A stretch of DNA of 64,000 bases from positions 28,305,253 to 28,369,252 of the forward strand of contig CM036767.1 in assembly GCA_020796225.1 (NCBI GenBank), read 5' to 3'. The notes below the pieces were generated by a model, which did not search any database, had not been told where the DNA came from, and worked only from the letters and a program-made list of their open reading frames with translations. Both the position numbers and the translations under genes were made by a program. This document shows, one piece after another, positions 43,901 to 57,900 of this stretch (position 1 is its first letter; the number at the start of each line of letters is the position of its first letter). The DNA comes from Arion vulgaris. Lineage: Eukaryota > Mollusca > Gastropoda > Stylommatophora > Arionidae.

Positions 43901-46900
43901 ATATTGTTTAATTTCCTTAGCAACCTGTGGTAATTTTGTAACTGTTGCCATTGTTCTGACATTCCAGAATCCAATTTTAGTGTTTCTTTTTGAACCAAGT
44001 ATGTATGGTTGCTGACTTCTGCAAAGAGGCAATCTAATATATGACTATTCCACATAACAAATGTGGCATGCAGTAACTTAATCTGTTATTACTAAATGTG
44101 TTTTTTCCATGTAAATAGACTTGCCATTTGATTTATTGTTTGTTGATTTCTACTTTTCTTGTGAACTTCAGTTTTCAGTATAGTATGCACTCTAGGATAT
44201 TTTGATCAGTACATTGATTGATCTGTTTTTGTGAATTTATATAATTATATTATGTGTCTGCGCTCAGCCCCATCTTTAAGCTTACAAGATTTTTCATTGT
44301 TAAACTTAAACAGGTATATGAGATGATTTTAGTTCGACATGGAATGATGATTGTTGGTGAACCTCTTGGTGGAAAGACACAGTCTTATCAAGTACTTGCG
44401 GATACTCTTGGTGACCTGAGTGAAGCTAAAATGTATGATGAGTTTTACACCATATACAGAATTATCAACCCAAAGGCCATCACTATGGGACAACTTTATG
44501 GCTGCTTTGACCCAACCTCTCATGAGTGGTCAGATGGTCAGTTTCAATATGCATCATTTTATTTAATCTATCCATTTTCTTTCACATGATACATTGTTTT
44601 TGTTTTTACTTCAAGAGTCTACTATGAAAAGTTTCATCTTATTATTTTCTTTTTAGACGTTAATATTTTGCAAGAATTTAGATTACATATTCATATAATG
44701 TACACAATAAACATAGATAAACAACATGAATGAATAACTGACAGAGATTATGGGAAGCCTGACATAAGAAAAGAAGGCAATCACATCTGAAGGTCAATGA
44801 ATGCTAAAACAAAACAACCTGCAAACTCAATACAGGCAGTTGAACAAGAAAGTTGAAAATATTGATGGGCTCAATGAGTTAAATATTTTTTTAGAGCTTA
44901 AAAACTGAGGTGGGGACAAACAGAATTGAGAGTGAGATGAATTGTTTGGGGGAGGAGGAAGGTGGTCTTATAGAATATACTCTCAACAAATTACCTATCA
45001 GTATAATTAGATATTCTCTTGACAAACTCACAGGTAAAGAGATAATAAGGAAGACAAGAGAAAACGTTAAGAATAATGGAAGAAATGTAAGTCAATGCAA
45101 TGGCTGCTTTATATGCAAACTTTACAAAGATTGCCTAATATAGAAACATACTGCTGTTTTTGTGTCATGTTCTTCTTCTTCTCTTCCACCATTTACTACT
45201 CTATAGAAGTGTTGGGGGTGAAACGTAGTGATCTGTCATGTTCTACAAGATACTAAACCAATATAAAGTGATGATAAAAAGATGAGATAAAATGTGGGAA
45301 TCATTTCTCATTGTAGTTTATCTTACAAACACTACACCGCAGAAACGATAAAGCTCTGCAAGATCTTATAGCACTTAATGCTATATATAGCATAAATGTT
45401 CATTGGCATTTTTCCAGTAGGGGGTGGGGATTTTTCCAGGGAAGATGGAAGGGGGAATTTTACACAGGTGTTTGTGATCAGCATGGGGGTGTGGGTGATT
45501 ATACAAATTGGCATCGTCATGTTCCTGGCCAGCTGACATAAGCAATCAGATGTGGTAGGGTTGTCGGCAAGCAGAAAGAAGTATAAAGGATAACAATTTA
45601 CAGTGTGACAGTGGTGGTTGAGGCTGTTGCTGCCACACTCCAATCGCTCTCTTAGACTTAATTTACTAGGACAAGTATGATGTCCAACTCTTGGTTCATC
45701 CTTTGGAAAGTCTAAAACAGCTGATGTTTTTATAAATAAATGGCATGTATAAATACTTTAAACCTCTAGGATCTTATATTAATCTACTGTCCTGGAGATA
45801 CAAGTTTTGTGGTAATTAGGGAACAGACAGGCTTGCACCAAAAGCACACATAGTCTGGGTGTTTAAGATAGATAAGGGATGTATACTGCAGGTTCTTAGT
45901 GACCACCTCTTAGATGAGGATACAGTAATTAATGATCCATCTATATTACAGTAGAAGACATTTGGCATCAAATATTGCATAAGTAGGACTTAATACCAAG
46001 TCTTCTTCGGGTCTCTGTGGTGAAGTGGTCAAGCCATGTGTCTTGCACTTTGAAGGTCATGTGTTCTAATCCGGACAATGTCATTGGGTTAACGAGTGCA
46101 TTTTTTAGGTAGAAATGAAATCAGTCCTACATCTTTAAATCTACAGATTAAAATAATGTGTGTGCTTATTGATTTAGTCACAGGAACCATCAGCATGTAT
46201 AGATTTTTACATCTGCTTGGGGATGCTGAACATCATTGGGTCTTTACTACAAAGTCATGGTAAAATTCTTCAAAGTCTGGTACAAGCAGGTGAATGGGTC
46301 TATTTTGATGAGTTCAATCGAATTGAGTTGGAGGTCTTGTCTATCATTGCTCTACAGATTCAGAACATCCAACAAGCCTCAAGAGATTTATATTTGAAGG
46401 GACAAACTTTCACTGAATCCAACCTGCACACTCTTCCTCTCCATGAACACAGGTTACGATGGCATGCTATGAGTTGGTGCTATAAACAATAACCATGCTT
46501 ATGATTTTTTGTTTAATTAGTTATATTCTATGTGAAATTATTGTGTATCCTCAGGTGTTTTGGCCAACACATTCAGAGAATATGCCAGCAGTCAGGACAG
46601 TAATAGGAAGTGGATTTTGTTTGATGGTCCAGTTGATGCAGTATGGATTGAAAATATGAATACTGTATTGGATGACAACAAGAAGGTCTTTAAATGCTTG
46701 TGCAGTGTCCATGTTTCTGTACCATACACATGATCGCTCTCAGTTTTGTTAAATGTATTTGGTCAAGATTTTTCTATTGTTTCTTAATACATTTTTGGTT
46801 ATTTCAATTTTCTTGTTGACTTTTGTTTCACACTTGCCATCATCTATTCATACTTATAAGAGAGAGTCCAAACCAGATCCTACATCCAACAATTTATTCT

Positions 46901-47353
46901 TATATTTAATATTGACTTTTTTGTTTTGTTTTGCTGATCATCAGTTTTTGTTTTCTGTATATGAATGTCTAATCTATTTTTTTAACTTTGCCATTAACTT
47001 GTTCCACTAGTTCTTGTAATTATTTCCAACTTTCAGTCATCTGCACTGCATCATCTTCATATCTAAGGATGTTTATTATTCCTATTTTATGTTTGTTCCT
47101 AACACTTCTTTGGTCTGTCTGAACATTTCTTCAGTTAAAGTGTTGAGCAGACAATACAACACCCTTGTTATACCTCTTAATTAAAAATCCATGGTTGGTG
47201 ACAAATTTTAGACACATTTTATTGCTGTTACTTGCTCCTAGTGTTGATTAATTTTAGTTTGATGTCTTTTCCATCTAACAAAGTTTTGGAAGCTTGCAGT
47301 ATATTTCATTTGCTGTGTTGAACTTTGTCAAAGCTTTCCTACAGTTTGGGAAG

Positions 47354-47433
<80 letters not shown>

Positions 47434-48512
47434 TACTATATATATAGAAACACGTACAAACAAAGTACTATAGTTTTACAAAATACAGAAACAGTGACGA
47501 TAAACTTTACTATATATATAAAAATGAATGTTTGTTTGTGACCTATAGACTCAAAAACTACAGAACAGATTTAGCTGAAATTTACAGGATATGTTTGTTT
47601 TGATGTCGGGATGCTACCTGTCATAGTTTGAAATAGGTAGCGCTGAAACTTTCGAAAAATCGAAAACACGCTAATTTCATCGAGAGTTTCTAAGTTTGTT
47701 TACAATTTGCTATCAACGTTTCCGAAGTCTACGGTAAACATATTAATATATACACAAGATTCGATGGCGTATGTTTTAAAACTATGGAAACCTCGATCTC
47801 TTTCATAGCATAAAATAATCGTTTCAAGGCAATTTTACAAACAAGCTGAAGTTAAAATATGCAATCAAGGTTTGTTTCTTCAAAGGATTTCTACTCATTT
47901 CTAATCATGATAAGAGAAATATCAACAATATGAATGTTTGTTTGTTTGTGACCTATAGACTCAGAAACTACTGAACAGATTTAGCTGAAATTTACAGGAT
48001 ATGTTTGTTTTGACGTCGGGATGCTACCTGTCATAGTTTGAAATAGGTAGCGCTGAACGTTCGAAAATCTAAAAATCGAAAACACGCTAATTTCATCGAG
48101 AGTTACTAAGTTTGTTTACAATTTGCTATCAACATTTCCGGAAGTCTATGGTATACACATTAATATATACACAAGCTTCGATGATGTATGTTTTAAAACT
48201 ATGGAAACCTCGATCTCTTTCATAGCATAAAATAATCGTTTCAAGGCAATTTTACAAACAAGCTGAAGTTAAAATACGCAATCCAGGTTTGTTTCTTCAT
48301 AGGATTTCTAATCATTTCGAATCATGATAAGAGAAATATCAACTGGGACGCGACATTAGTAGCAATGAAGCAGTATGTCAACTGGGGCGCGACATTAGTA
48401 GCAATGAAGCAGTATATCAACTTGGATGCGACATTAGTAGCAATGAAGCAGTATTTCGACTGGGATGTAATTCAATTTTTGTTGAGGCGTAGCAAGCGCA
48501 GAGTACAGCTAG

Positions 48513-48578
<66 letters not shown>

Positions 48579-48906
48579 TATATATATATTATCACCGCCC
48601 AGACCGATGTACAGATTTCCCCATAAATTCTATTCATGTGGAAATCTGATTCATGCAGTCTTAGCATTGGTGTGTTTTACGTCACATCTTCAGCAATATT
48701 TGGAGCTTATCCTTTGGCGATGTGTCCGGTTTCAGCCAGCGTTGACTTGGTTTGCTCTCTGTTCTGTAGCCATCTGGTTTATTTTACGGTGTGGGGTAGC
48801 TAGCCCCACGTCCAACCCAACCTCCTTAGTCACCTCTCATGAGATGCGTGGCAGGTAACAGTGGTTCTAGTCTTTACACTCCAATTTCAGCCCCAGTAAC
48901 CACTCT

Positions 48907-48974
<68 letters not shown>

Positions 48975-51900
48975 GTAGAATATTTCTACATTACAGCACC
49001 ATGGTGAAATAGTGGATTCTCTTCAGACAACCTCTTGTAACCTTCTTTCACTGTTCACTTGTTAGAATGGATTCTCCTAACTCTCTTTTTCTCAATACTA
49101 AGATTATTATGAATCATGCAGTAGGAAATACAAGAAAAATAAAGACCACATTAATCAAAAGGTTTGCAACGCAACATACATTTCAGTGAATAAAAACATA
49201 GGTTTATTTTCATTTTGTAAATGATGCCAACAGAACGCATCCCAATTTAATATTTCCTTTTGAAATTTAACATCTATAACGGAATGTTATAATTAAAATG
49301 TTGAAATTAGTAATTATGTCAAAATGTTATAACTTGAAAAGTACCTAATTAAATTTAATTATTCAAGTTCCCCTCCTCTTCCTTTAGCACTATTTCTCCC
49401 TCTTCTAAGTGTCTCATATAATATTACAACAATTCGACTTGTCTTTATATCAACAACAAAAACATATCTAAATTTATAATTCTTTACCACTCGATACATA
49501 GATACAATACCATTCCCTGAGTTCTTTCTTCCTGTATATCTCCCATCGTTATCTATTTTACTCACTATCTTTCTTACTGTATGTCTTTAACTAACCGTTT
49601 ATCTCTTCCGTCTAACTCTGTCATCTTTCTACTAACGGTCTATATATACATTCTAACTACTTATTCCGATTCGTCCTACTAACTGGTCTAGGTCCCTCTA
49701 ACTGTCTATCCTCTCTCTCGGTCAGTCTCTATACTCAACTGTCTGTGTCCATCTGTCAAGGTCCGTCCAACTGAAGCCGATTTGTCACGCTTCATTAATT
49801 TCATTAATGTCTTCAATCCGGCTATTCGGTTTACATCTCACATCTCTACCTCTTGTGTCAACTTTCTTGACATCACTATCACTATCAGCCTATCCACCAT
49901 CACTACATCAGTATACTACAAGCCTACTGATGCACATAGTTTCTTCTTTATACCTCTTCCCATTCCCAGGCTTGTCGTGATTCTTTACCATTCTCTCAAT
50001 CTTGCCTTCAGTCGCCTCTGTAGCGAGGACGACGATTTCTCGATAGAGCTCACGAGATGCTGGATTTCTTTCGTAGCGCTTATACCCGGATAAGGTGCTT
50101 GCTTCTGCTATGCGTTCAGCAAATTTCTCGCCAGGAGGCTCTCTCTAACCAGCATAGAACTTCCAATTCTGACAAAGTGAAACTTGTCTTAACTTTCCAC
50201 CCTCATAGTTCCCTTGTGAAGAAAGTCTTATTCCGTCATCTCTCCATTTTTCAGTCTGATCCTGAGACACGTTCAATCTTCCAACACTATCCTTTGGTGG
50301 CGTACAGAAGGACAGAAGCCTTAGGATATGTTGGTTCACAGTCACCTCAAGCCTAATATCCAGAGTCATTTTGGCACTATCCAGTGTGGCCGTCGGCGCT
50401 GCAACACTTGTGCTTATGTAATACAGACCCGCACGGTGTCTTTTCCAAAAGCCACGTTCGTTGTTGAAGACAGTTTCACGTGCGAGTCCCGTAATATTAT
50501 CTATGCCATTATCTGCAAGCGGTGCAACAAGGCCTATATTGGAAAAACCGGCAGGAGACTCAAGTGACCGATTCGCCCAACACTTGCGCGATATAGCCAA
50601 TGCTCTGTGACCCCTGTAGCTACCCATTTCAATGATACTGGCCATTCAGGAGCTTGCGATGTCAGGTCACAGCCATCCGATCATGTTCCTCTGATGATCG
50701 TAGTCGATTTGCTCTGGAGAATCGGTTGATTTCTTTGTATGGTACCTTGCGACCATGCGGGCTCAACGTATTACATTCTTATGCTTCTTAGTACTTTCTC
50801 TTCCCATGCTTTGTAATCTATATGGGTATATGTTGCATGTATTACATTCTTATGCTTCTTAGTACTTTTTCTTCCCATGCTTTATAATCTATATGGGTAT
50901 ATGTTGCATGTATTCAAGTTATATATTTACTAGATGTTTCATTGTTTCTTTTCCGTTCTATTTCTAGTTTTTATGTGTGTTTTTGTGTTACATTTATTTC
51001 GTTATTCGTTTTTATTCCAGATTTTCCTTAGATACGTTTGTATTTGGTCGTCCATTTGTGTTTCATTTTAATTTGTCACTCCTGTTTGTTCGTTTGCTTG
51101 ATAAAGGCCTTGTTGGTCGAAACGTTGCTGTTTATCGTCACTGTTTCTGTATTTTGTAAAACTATAGTACTTTGTTTGTACGTGTTTCACTATTTAGCCT
51201 AGTTACCAAAATTTACGTAATTTCATGACCCTCTTTTAAAGGCTGTGCCTTCCAGTGCGCGTTAGTTGAATATTTGATTTTGCCTGTGACCACTCTGTCA
51301 CAAATATACTTTTTTTTTTTTTAAACTGAAATCATTTAAAAAAAATATTATTCTATAACTTCTCTGGCCCCAGTGTTTTTACAAAAATCAAACAGCTTAC
51401 AGCACTACTTTGTTGTCTTAGTTGACTGATGGCTCTAAAGTCCATATTACCCAGTCTTATTCACAGGGCTCATCTTGATAAAAGAGAATTTGTCTACTGC
51501 ATCCTGCCAAGTATGTTATAAAATGGAGGTTCATGCACAGGGCTAGTAATCTGATAGCTTTATTCTTTTTACTACAGAAACCATAACTATTACAACATGT
51601 AAACACTTTGGCTCAGTGGATATGAGCAGCATGTTTGACCGCATGCTCACAGTTTACAAAAAATCAAAGAATGATGTACTTATTTGATATCTTTATTTCT
51701 AAATCCAGAAAAATCTGACGAATGATGGTGGTATCTCACATATATAAATCAACATTTAAACATAGAAATAGTTGTAATTCATTTATTTATTCAAGTAAGT
51801 ATTTATTAAGACTTAAAAACTGAATTAAAATATTTTCCTCAGTTGTGTTTAATGAGTGGAGAGATTATTCAAATGAGTAACAAGATGAACTTGATCTTTG

Positions 51901-54900
51901 AGCCTGCTGACCTTGAACAAGCTTCACCAGCCACTGTCAGTCGATGTGGCATGGTATACCTAGAACCTCATATTATGGGCTGGCAACCAAGCATGGAGTC
52001 TTACTTAATGTATACATTACCACAAAATCTCAAACCAGATCAGAAGGATCTAGTAAGAGACTTATTTCTCTGGCTGGTAAGTATGAGAAATGTACAATGC
52101 AGTTATTTTTTGTAATTATCTGGATGGGCTTATACGTTGCAGATGATGGAAGGACAATACAAGAGGAAAGCAATGGATTCAATGCAACCACTTTAAACAT
52201 TACATTCGAGATAGCTGCTGTCTCTTGGGTGGTTTTGTGACTGACAGAAAAAAAAGTGGCACTATAATGATAGTAACAGACTCTGTAAGTATAATTAAGA
52301 GGATTAATACAGACATGCTTTAAAATGAATGGGTAAATAGCATTCAGCAGTCTTGCCTCAAGAATCTGCATTGACTTTACATGCCTGAACATGCAGTCGG
52401 GAAGAACATTACAAGGACAGATACATTAGCTGGAATGGCATCCATTGCAAGTGGGAAAAGTATGGACATTGCAAACATCATAAATGTCCTCTGTTTCACG
52501 TATATCGAAACATGATCAGAGATACTAGCTGCATGCTTGAAATATAGGGTGGAGGGAGAGGTAATGGCAACTAGCATTCCAGCTGTGTAAAGAGAGAAGA
52601 TATATAACAACCAGCAACACTTGGATACACTGAATGTGGAAACATTGAAATGGCTGCTGCATTGGGGGATGTTTAGGTCATAAATAGCTCAAGCAAAAGC
52701 AGCATTTATGAAAATGAAAAACATACTATGCGTAAATTCACTACTAATGACACTGCAAAAATGAATACTCCAGTGCTATATTAATCCAATACTTCTGTAT
52801 GGCAGTGAATCATGGGCAATGAACAAACAATCAATACGATATTTGGAAGCTACAGAGATGTGGTTTCACACAAGAATGCTGAAAATTCCATGGACAGTGT
52901 AGATAACAAATGAGGAGATTTTAAATCAGGATTACACACAAAGAATCCATATCAAAAGAATAAGAATCCGGCAATCAAGGTTCTTCAGGCATATAATGTG
53001 AAGAGAAGGCTTAGAACATTTGGTGACAGCAGGTAAAATTCAGGGAAGGAGAGATTGTGGAAGACAGAGGAAGAAGATGTTGGATGGTCTGACATCATAG
53101 TTTGACACAAGATCGACGTCAGAACTGATTACATGCACCAAGCAAAGAGAGTTGTGGAGAGATATGATCGCCTATGCCGGAGGTTGATTGATTGATTGAT
53201 TTATTTATTGATTGGAGGATGGGACATATATAAACTTGTCCAGTTTATGAAGATGTTGAATAGGAAGTCTGAAATAAACTTAACATTATGATATAAAAGT
53301 CAACAACAGTCTTACAATAACTAGAGGCAGGAATTTATGAAGTTCCATGATCAACTATTGCAACCAACATGACACATGATGATACTGAGTTTTGTTTACG
53401 TATAGTGCCAAGAATATATGGCTGAAAGTATACTTTTCTTCTCTCTATTGTACTCTATAAATAGTCGAGTCAGACAAGTTTTCATGTAAATGATTTCCAT
53501 ATTTATTTATTTTGTATTGTTCTCCAGATTTTTCAGACAAAAACGTTAATGGTTCAAATTTTATGTGTTAAGGCTGTACAAAGTGTTTCTATATGATAAT
53601 TGGGTTTTTTTTCCGACCCAGAAGCACTTGAGCTTTCAGCTCTTCGGCTCTGTGCCAAGGACATCGTAACCCTTCGGTTCGGTGCCACGAACACCGTAAA
53701 TCTGGAGAACCTGTGGTCTTTTTCTGCCAGCCAGCGGAATTGAACACGCACTCACATAGGGCTTGTCACACTGTCGTCCACGCGCTCGAACACGCTGGGC
53801 AGGTGGGCATTCTGTATGATACTAAAAGTGTGTTATGAAGAAAAAATTAGTGATTTTGTAATTATTTACATTGATTCTCATAGGTTGAACCTAGCCTAGA
53901 CTTTGTCAAACGCCATTGCAAGACATTTATTCAGACTTCAGAAATACACCAAGTGCAGCAGTTAATGCGTTTATATACAGTTATGATGGATGAAATTATT
54001 AATACACTGAATGTCCACGGTGGTGATGGAGTTGATATGACCCAAGTGGACCAAAGTTCGGAATACCTTACACTTCAGCAGGTAAATAATTCCTTTTTTG
54101 TAGTAGCAAGTGTCAGTATAGCCTAGGGAAAATAAAATAATGGATGGCATTTGTTTCCATGTACAGTTGATTTCCATTGAATCATCCCCATATTAGGGTT
54201 ACATTGGTGTGGAAGTTTGCACACCCAAATTTCTAAGTTTTTTTCCAATTCGTCTAAACATAAAAATATTCACAAAGATTTAGAGACCCCTGACCTTTGA
54301 TCAGGTGAGGTTAACTCTTAACCGTTCGGGGGTTTTTAAGGTTTTTGTTATTTTGAAGGCCTGCTCTATTACTAGAAGCCATATACACTCCATGAATTGA
54401 ACATAGGCATGTTATATATGGTTAGAAAGCTAATTGAATGTACTATCCAGATATGTGATTTTAATATCAGTGTTATGTAATATGTGATATCAGTGACCTA
54501 ATTTTGGTGATGCTAAAAATAGATTTTAAAACAAATTTCAAATAATTATACAGTCACAAAGAAGGAAAAAATAAGTATGAAATATATCATGAAAACTATT
54601 AATATACTCTCTTATATGGCCTTTTTCGTCTTTACAGACGGTCAATTGGCAAGTGTTTTACTGTGACAACTTCTGAGTTTTCGCTTTTCTCTCTTGTCGT
54701 TCAGCTCGTATATAAGTCTCTTCTCAAAGACTCTGCGCCCTTTCGTAATTTGGCTTTCCACACAACTCTGTCATCAGCTAGTCCCTCCCATGTGCTGGGA
54801 TCTATAGAAAATTTTTCATTGAGGCTTTGCAGACATCTTTATATCTGAGAAGTGGTCTGCCCTGGTGCCTCTTCCCTCCGAAAGTTCACAGAACAACATT

Positions 54901-57900
54901 TGTTTTGGTATACGGCAAGTTTCCATTCTTCTCACATGTCCCAACCATCTTAGTCGTCTACTGCTGATCATGCCCATGATGGAAGGCAGTTTGCACGTTG
55001 CAGTACTTCAGAGTTGGTTATCTTGTCGTACCACCTGATGTTCATAATCTTGCGGAGACATCGAAGGTGAAAGATGTTAAGTCTCCTCTCGTGTCTTGAG
55101 TAGGCTGTCCATGTTTCTGAGCCATATAGTAAAGAACTAATTACACAGGCTCGATATATTTGGATCTTCGTCTGCAATGTCAGTTTTGTGTTGTCCCACG
55201 CTCGCTTTGATAGTATGCCGAATGTAGTAGCCGCACTCCCTACACGAGCGTTGATTTCTTCATCAAGAGAAAGGCTGGCAGTGACCTTGGACCCAAGATA
55301 GCAGAATTTGTGAACTGGTGTTAGATGGTTGCCATTTAAGGTGATATTTGATGTGTTACCTCCTTGACATAATACAACTGTTTTGGAGACACTTATTGTC
55401 AGAGAAAATAGGTTGCATGTCTTTGACAAATTGTTGATTAGGCACTCTCTTAGTACCTTCATATTTACACAATATATCCAAACATGAAGTTGTTTGGACA
55501 ATAAATAAGGCAGTAATTAGAAAATTTGTAACTTCTAAATATTTCCATATTTTGAAGACACCAATTAATCAATAATAAATAAATAAGAGAAAATGATGCA
55601 GAACTGGTCTAGTAAGCAGCCCATAAAGAACTAACACTTATAGTCTTGAATAGGACAGTAATCTGAGTCACTAGATGCCATTTTTTAAGCAAATGTGTAA
55701 TTTTTTATAAGAGCAAGTGAAAACTCGTCTGCAGAGATTATCCAAAATGGCGGCCGTTCGGAAATGTCGGTGTAATAAAAGCATGTTCTTACCACTGAAG
55801 TCGGAGAAGGTTCGCCTGAATGGCTAGGGACACAATACACACTATTAGTTGGCTTTCACGCAGAAATCAGTCAGATACGCCATAAAAGGCTTCCTGAATA
55901 TGCATGAATTCATCGCTGGAGGAGGCAGAACAAGAAGAAGAAAAAAACATGTTTTATTCAACGAGATTAGACATCTTAAAAATAAAAAATATTTTTTTAA
56001 CAATTTATTATGGTAATATCATATGTTTTACATTATGAAAAATAAATTATATGCTTTTAAATGTATAAATAACACACAAATACGGCTAGTTCTGGAGTCA
56101 TGTAGCCATCTCATTTATAAATGAGATTTTCTTAGTACCCTAACGTTACAGGGTTAAGTGTTTAGTCTTATCAGAGATGGAAATTACAAAATAAAAGGTC
56201 ACTGTGTGCAATTGTAAATATCACTTGGCAGTTATAAACAAAATGAAAGTAGGCTGTATATCAAATGTGTAAAGCCGATAGCTGCATATATCTCCACTTT
56301 GCTGTTAACACAACATTGCTCAAATTGCTAAAATCATACAAAATTTCTAAGAGGAATTCATAAAGTAGTTATACTAGAGCAGAGGTTCCCAGCGAGCGGT
56401 CCGCCACTGGGGACCCTGAGAAGTTGGAAGGGGCACTGGGTTGAAAAGTAAATTTGGGGGCGTTGAGGACCATCCGCGCCCCCTTAAGCTTAAAATTCAA
56501 AGTCAAGTGGGCCCTATCACACCAACGATTAATAGTGCAATAGACAGAATCTATGCACATGGTGCAGAATCAAAGAAAAATTTCAGATAATATGATGTTG
56601 AGTATTTGAAATATGCTTTATTCAATCACCCACAAACAAGACATTACCAATGTGTCTGAATTGCCACAAGATGTTTTCACATGAAGCTATGAAATCTTCG
56701 CGATTAGAAGAACATGTGAGCAAAATACATCCTGGCATGTAAGATGAAAATGTATCTTATGTTCAAGCTTAGAGATCAACATTCGAGACGTTCAACTTTG
56801 GCTGGTGTGGAAGGCAGCAAAACAAGAAAATGATGGGTTACCTCTTCATGCAACATTTCCTTACTTATTGCTAAATATGAAAAACCACACAATATTGGCA
56901 AAGAATTGATATTGCCAGCTGTGAGTGAGGTTCTGCGTACTGTACTGCATACACAGTGGTCTGAATTTATTTTAAAGTCTCATTGAGAATTAACACAGTG
57001 TAGAGATGAATCGTCGAAATGGTGTTTTGAAGACTACTTTTGAAGCTTTCTTTATAATTCGATGCGTCTTCTTACTAGCAAATCAGTCTTTACTTCTGGC
57101 GTACGATCTCTTCATGAAGGTTGAAAACATTTGTCAAGAACTATTATTTGCAAGAACATTAGGAACGGATAATAAAGAAAAATCTATATTTGACATATTT
57201 TAATACAGTTTTAAGAAAAAGAATTCCGCTGAATAATATCTTGTCTGCTGCCGATCGTGCTCTGACAATGGTGGGGCCTACAGCTAGTTGATTTCATATT
57301 TGAAAAAACAGTCCCAAATGTAATCGCAGTGCATTGTGTGATTCACCGACAACGTTTTGTCACAAAAATCTTAGTAATTGTCTTCATCGCTCCCTACTGC
57401 ATGTAATTACATCAGTAACATGACCAACAGAAAATACTCTTAATGAAAGATTATTTAGAAAGCTGTTTGATGAAAACGACGAAGACTTGAATCGTTTACA
57501 CAGAAGTTTGTTGACTGTCAACAGGTACCTCTCTAAAATGATATTAGGAACTCTTTGAATCAATTACAAAGTTTTTTGGAAAACAAAAATGATTCTTTTA
57601 GATAGATTTTATTGAAAGGTTATATCAATATTGCTTATCTGACAGATTTATACAACAAATTTAATGAAACAAACTTACAACTGTAAGAAAACAATTTTAA
57701 TTTGATCAAAGCAAAAACAATTATTTTTGCTTCATGTCAAAACTTGCGTTGTATTAATAATTGACAATTTTATCAGTTTTCAAATCTTTCTTCAATGGAA
57801 ACAACAGATATTCTGGTTTATAGCCAGCATTTGGAAACACGAAAAGAAGATTTTACAGTAAGTTTTCAGAATTTACTCGATATTACCCCTCCAGATTGGG

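Larger units (their letters stand above)
54312..56158. repeat. Second TTAA family element, interrupted by LINE
   Basis: Starts TTAACTCTTAACCGTTCGGG and ends CCCTAACGTTACAGGGTTAA; these match as inverted repeats at about 16 of 22 positions and are flanked by TTAA. The left part matches 36354-36714. A LINE fragment (54640-55455) and a LINE tail (55795-55950) are nested inside. Confidence 0.6.

Noticed and set aside
46211..46492. Extra dynein exon with FDEFNRIE
   Set aside because: Frame breaks, a small deletion and no consistent splice phases; kept as a pseudo-copy of exon 9.
49782..50093. Host gene with a GIY-YIG domain
   Set aside because: Preceded by the end of a Penelope-type reverse transcriptase and broken by frameshifts, so it belongs to the mobile element.
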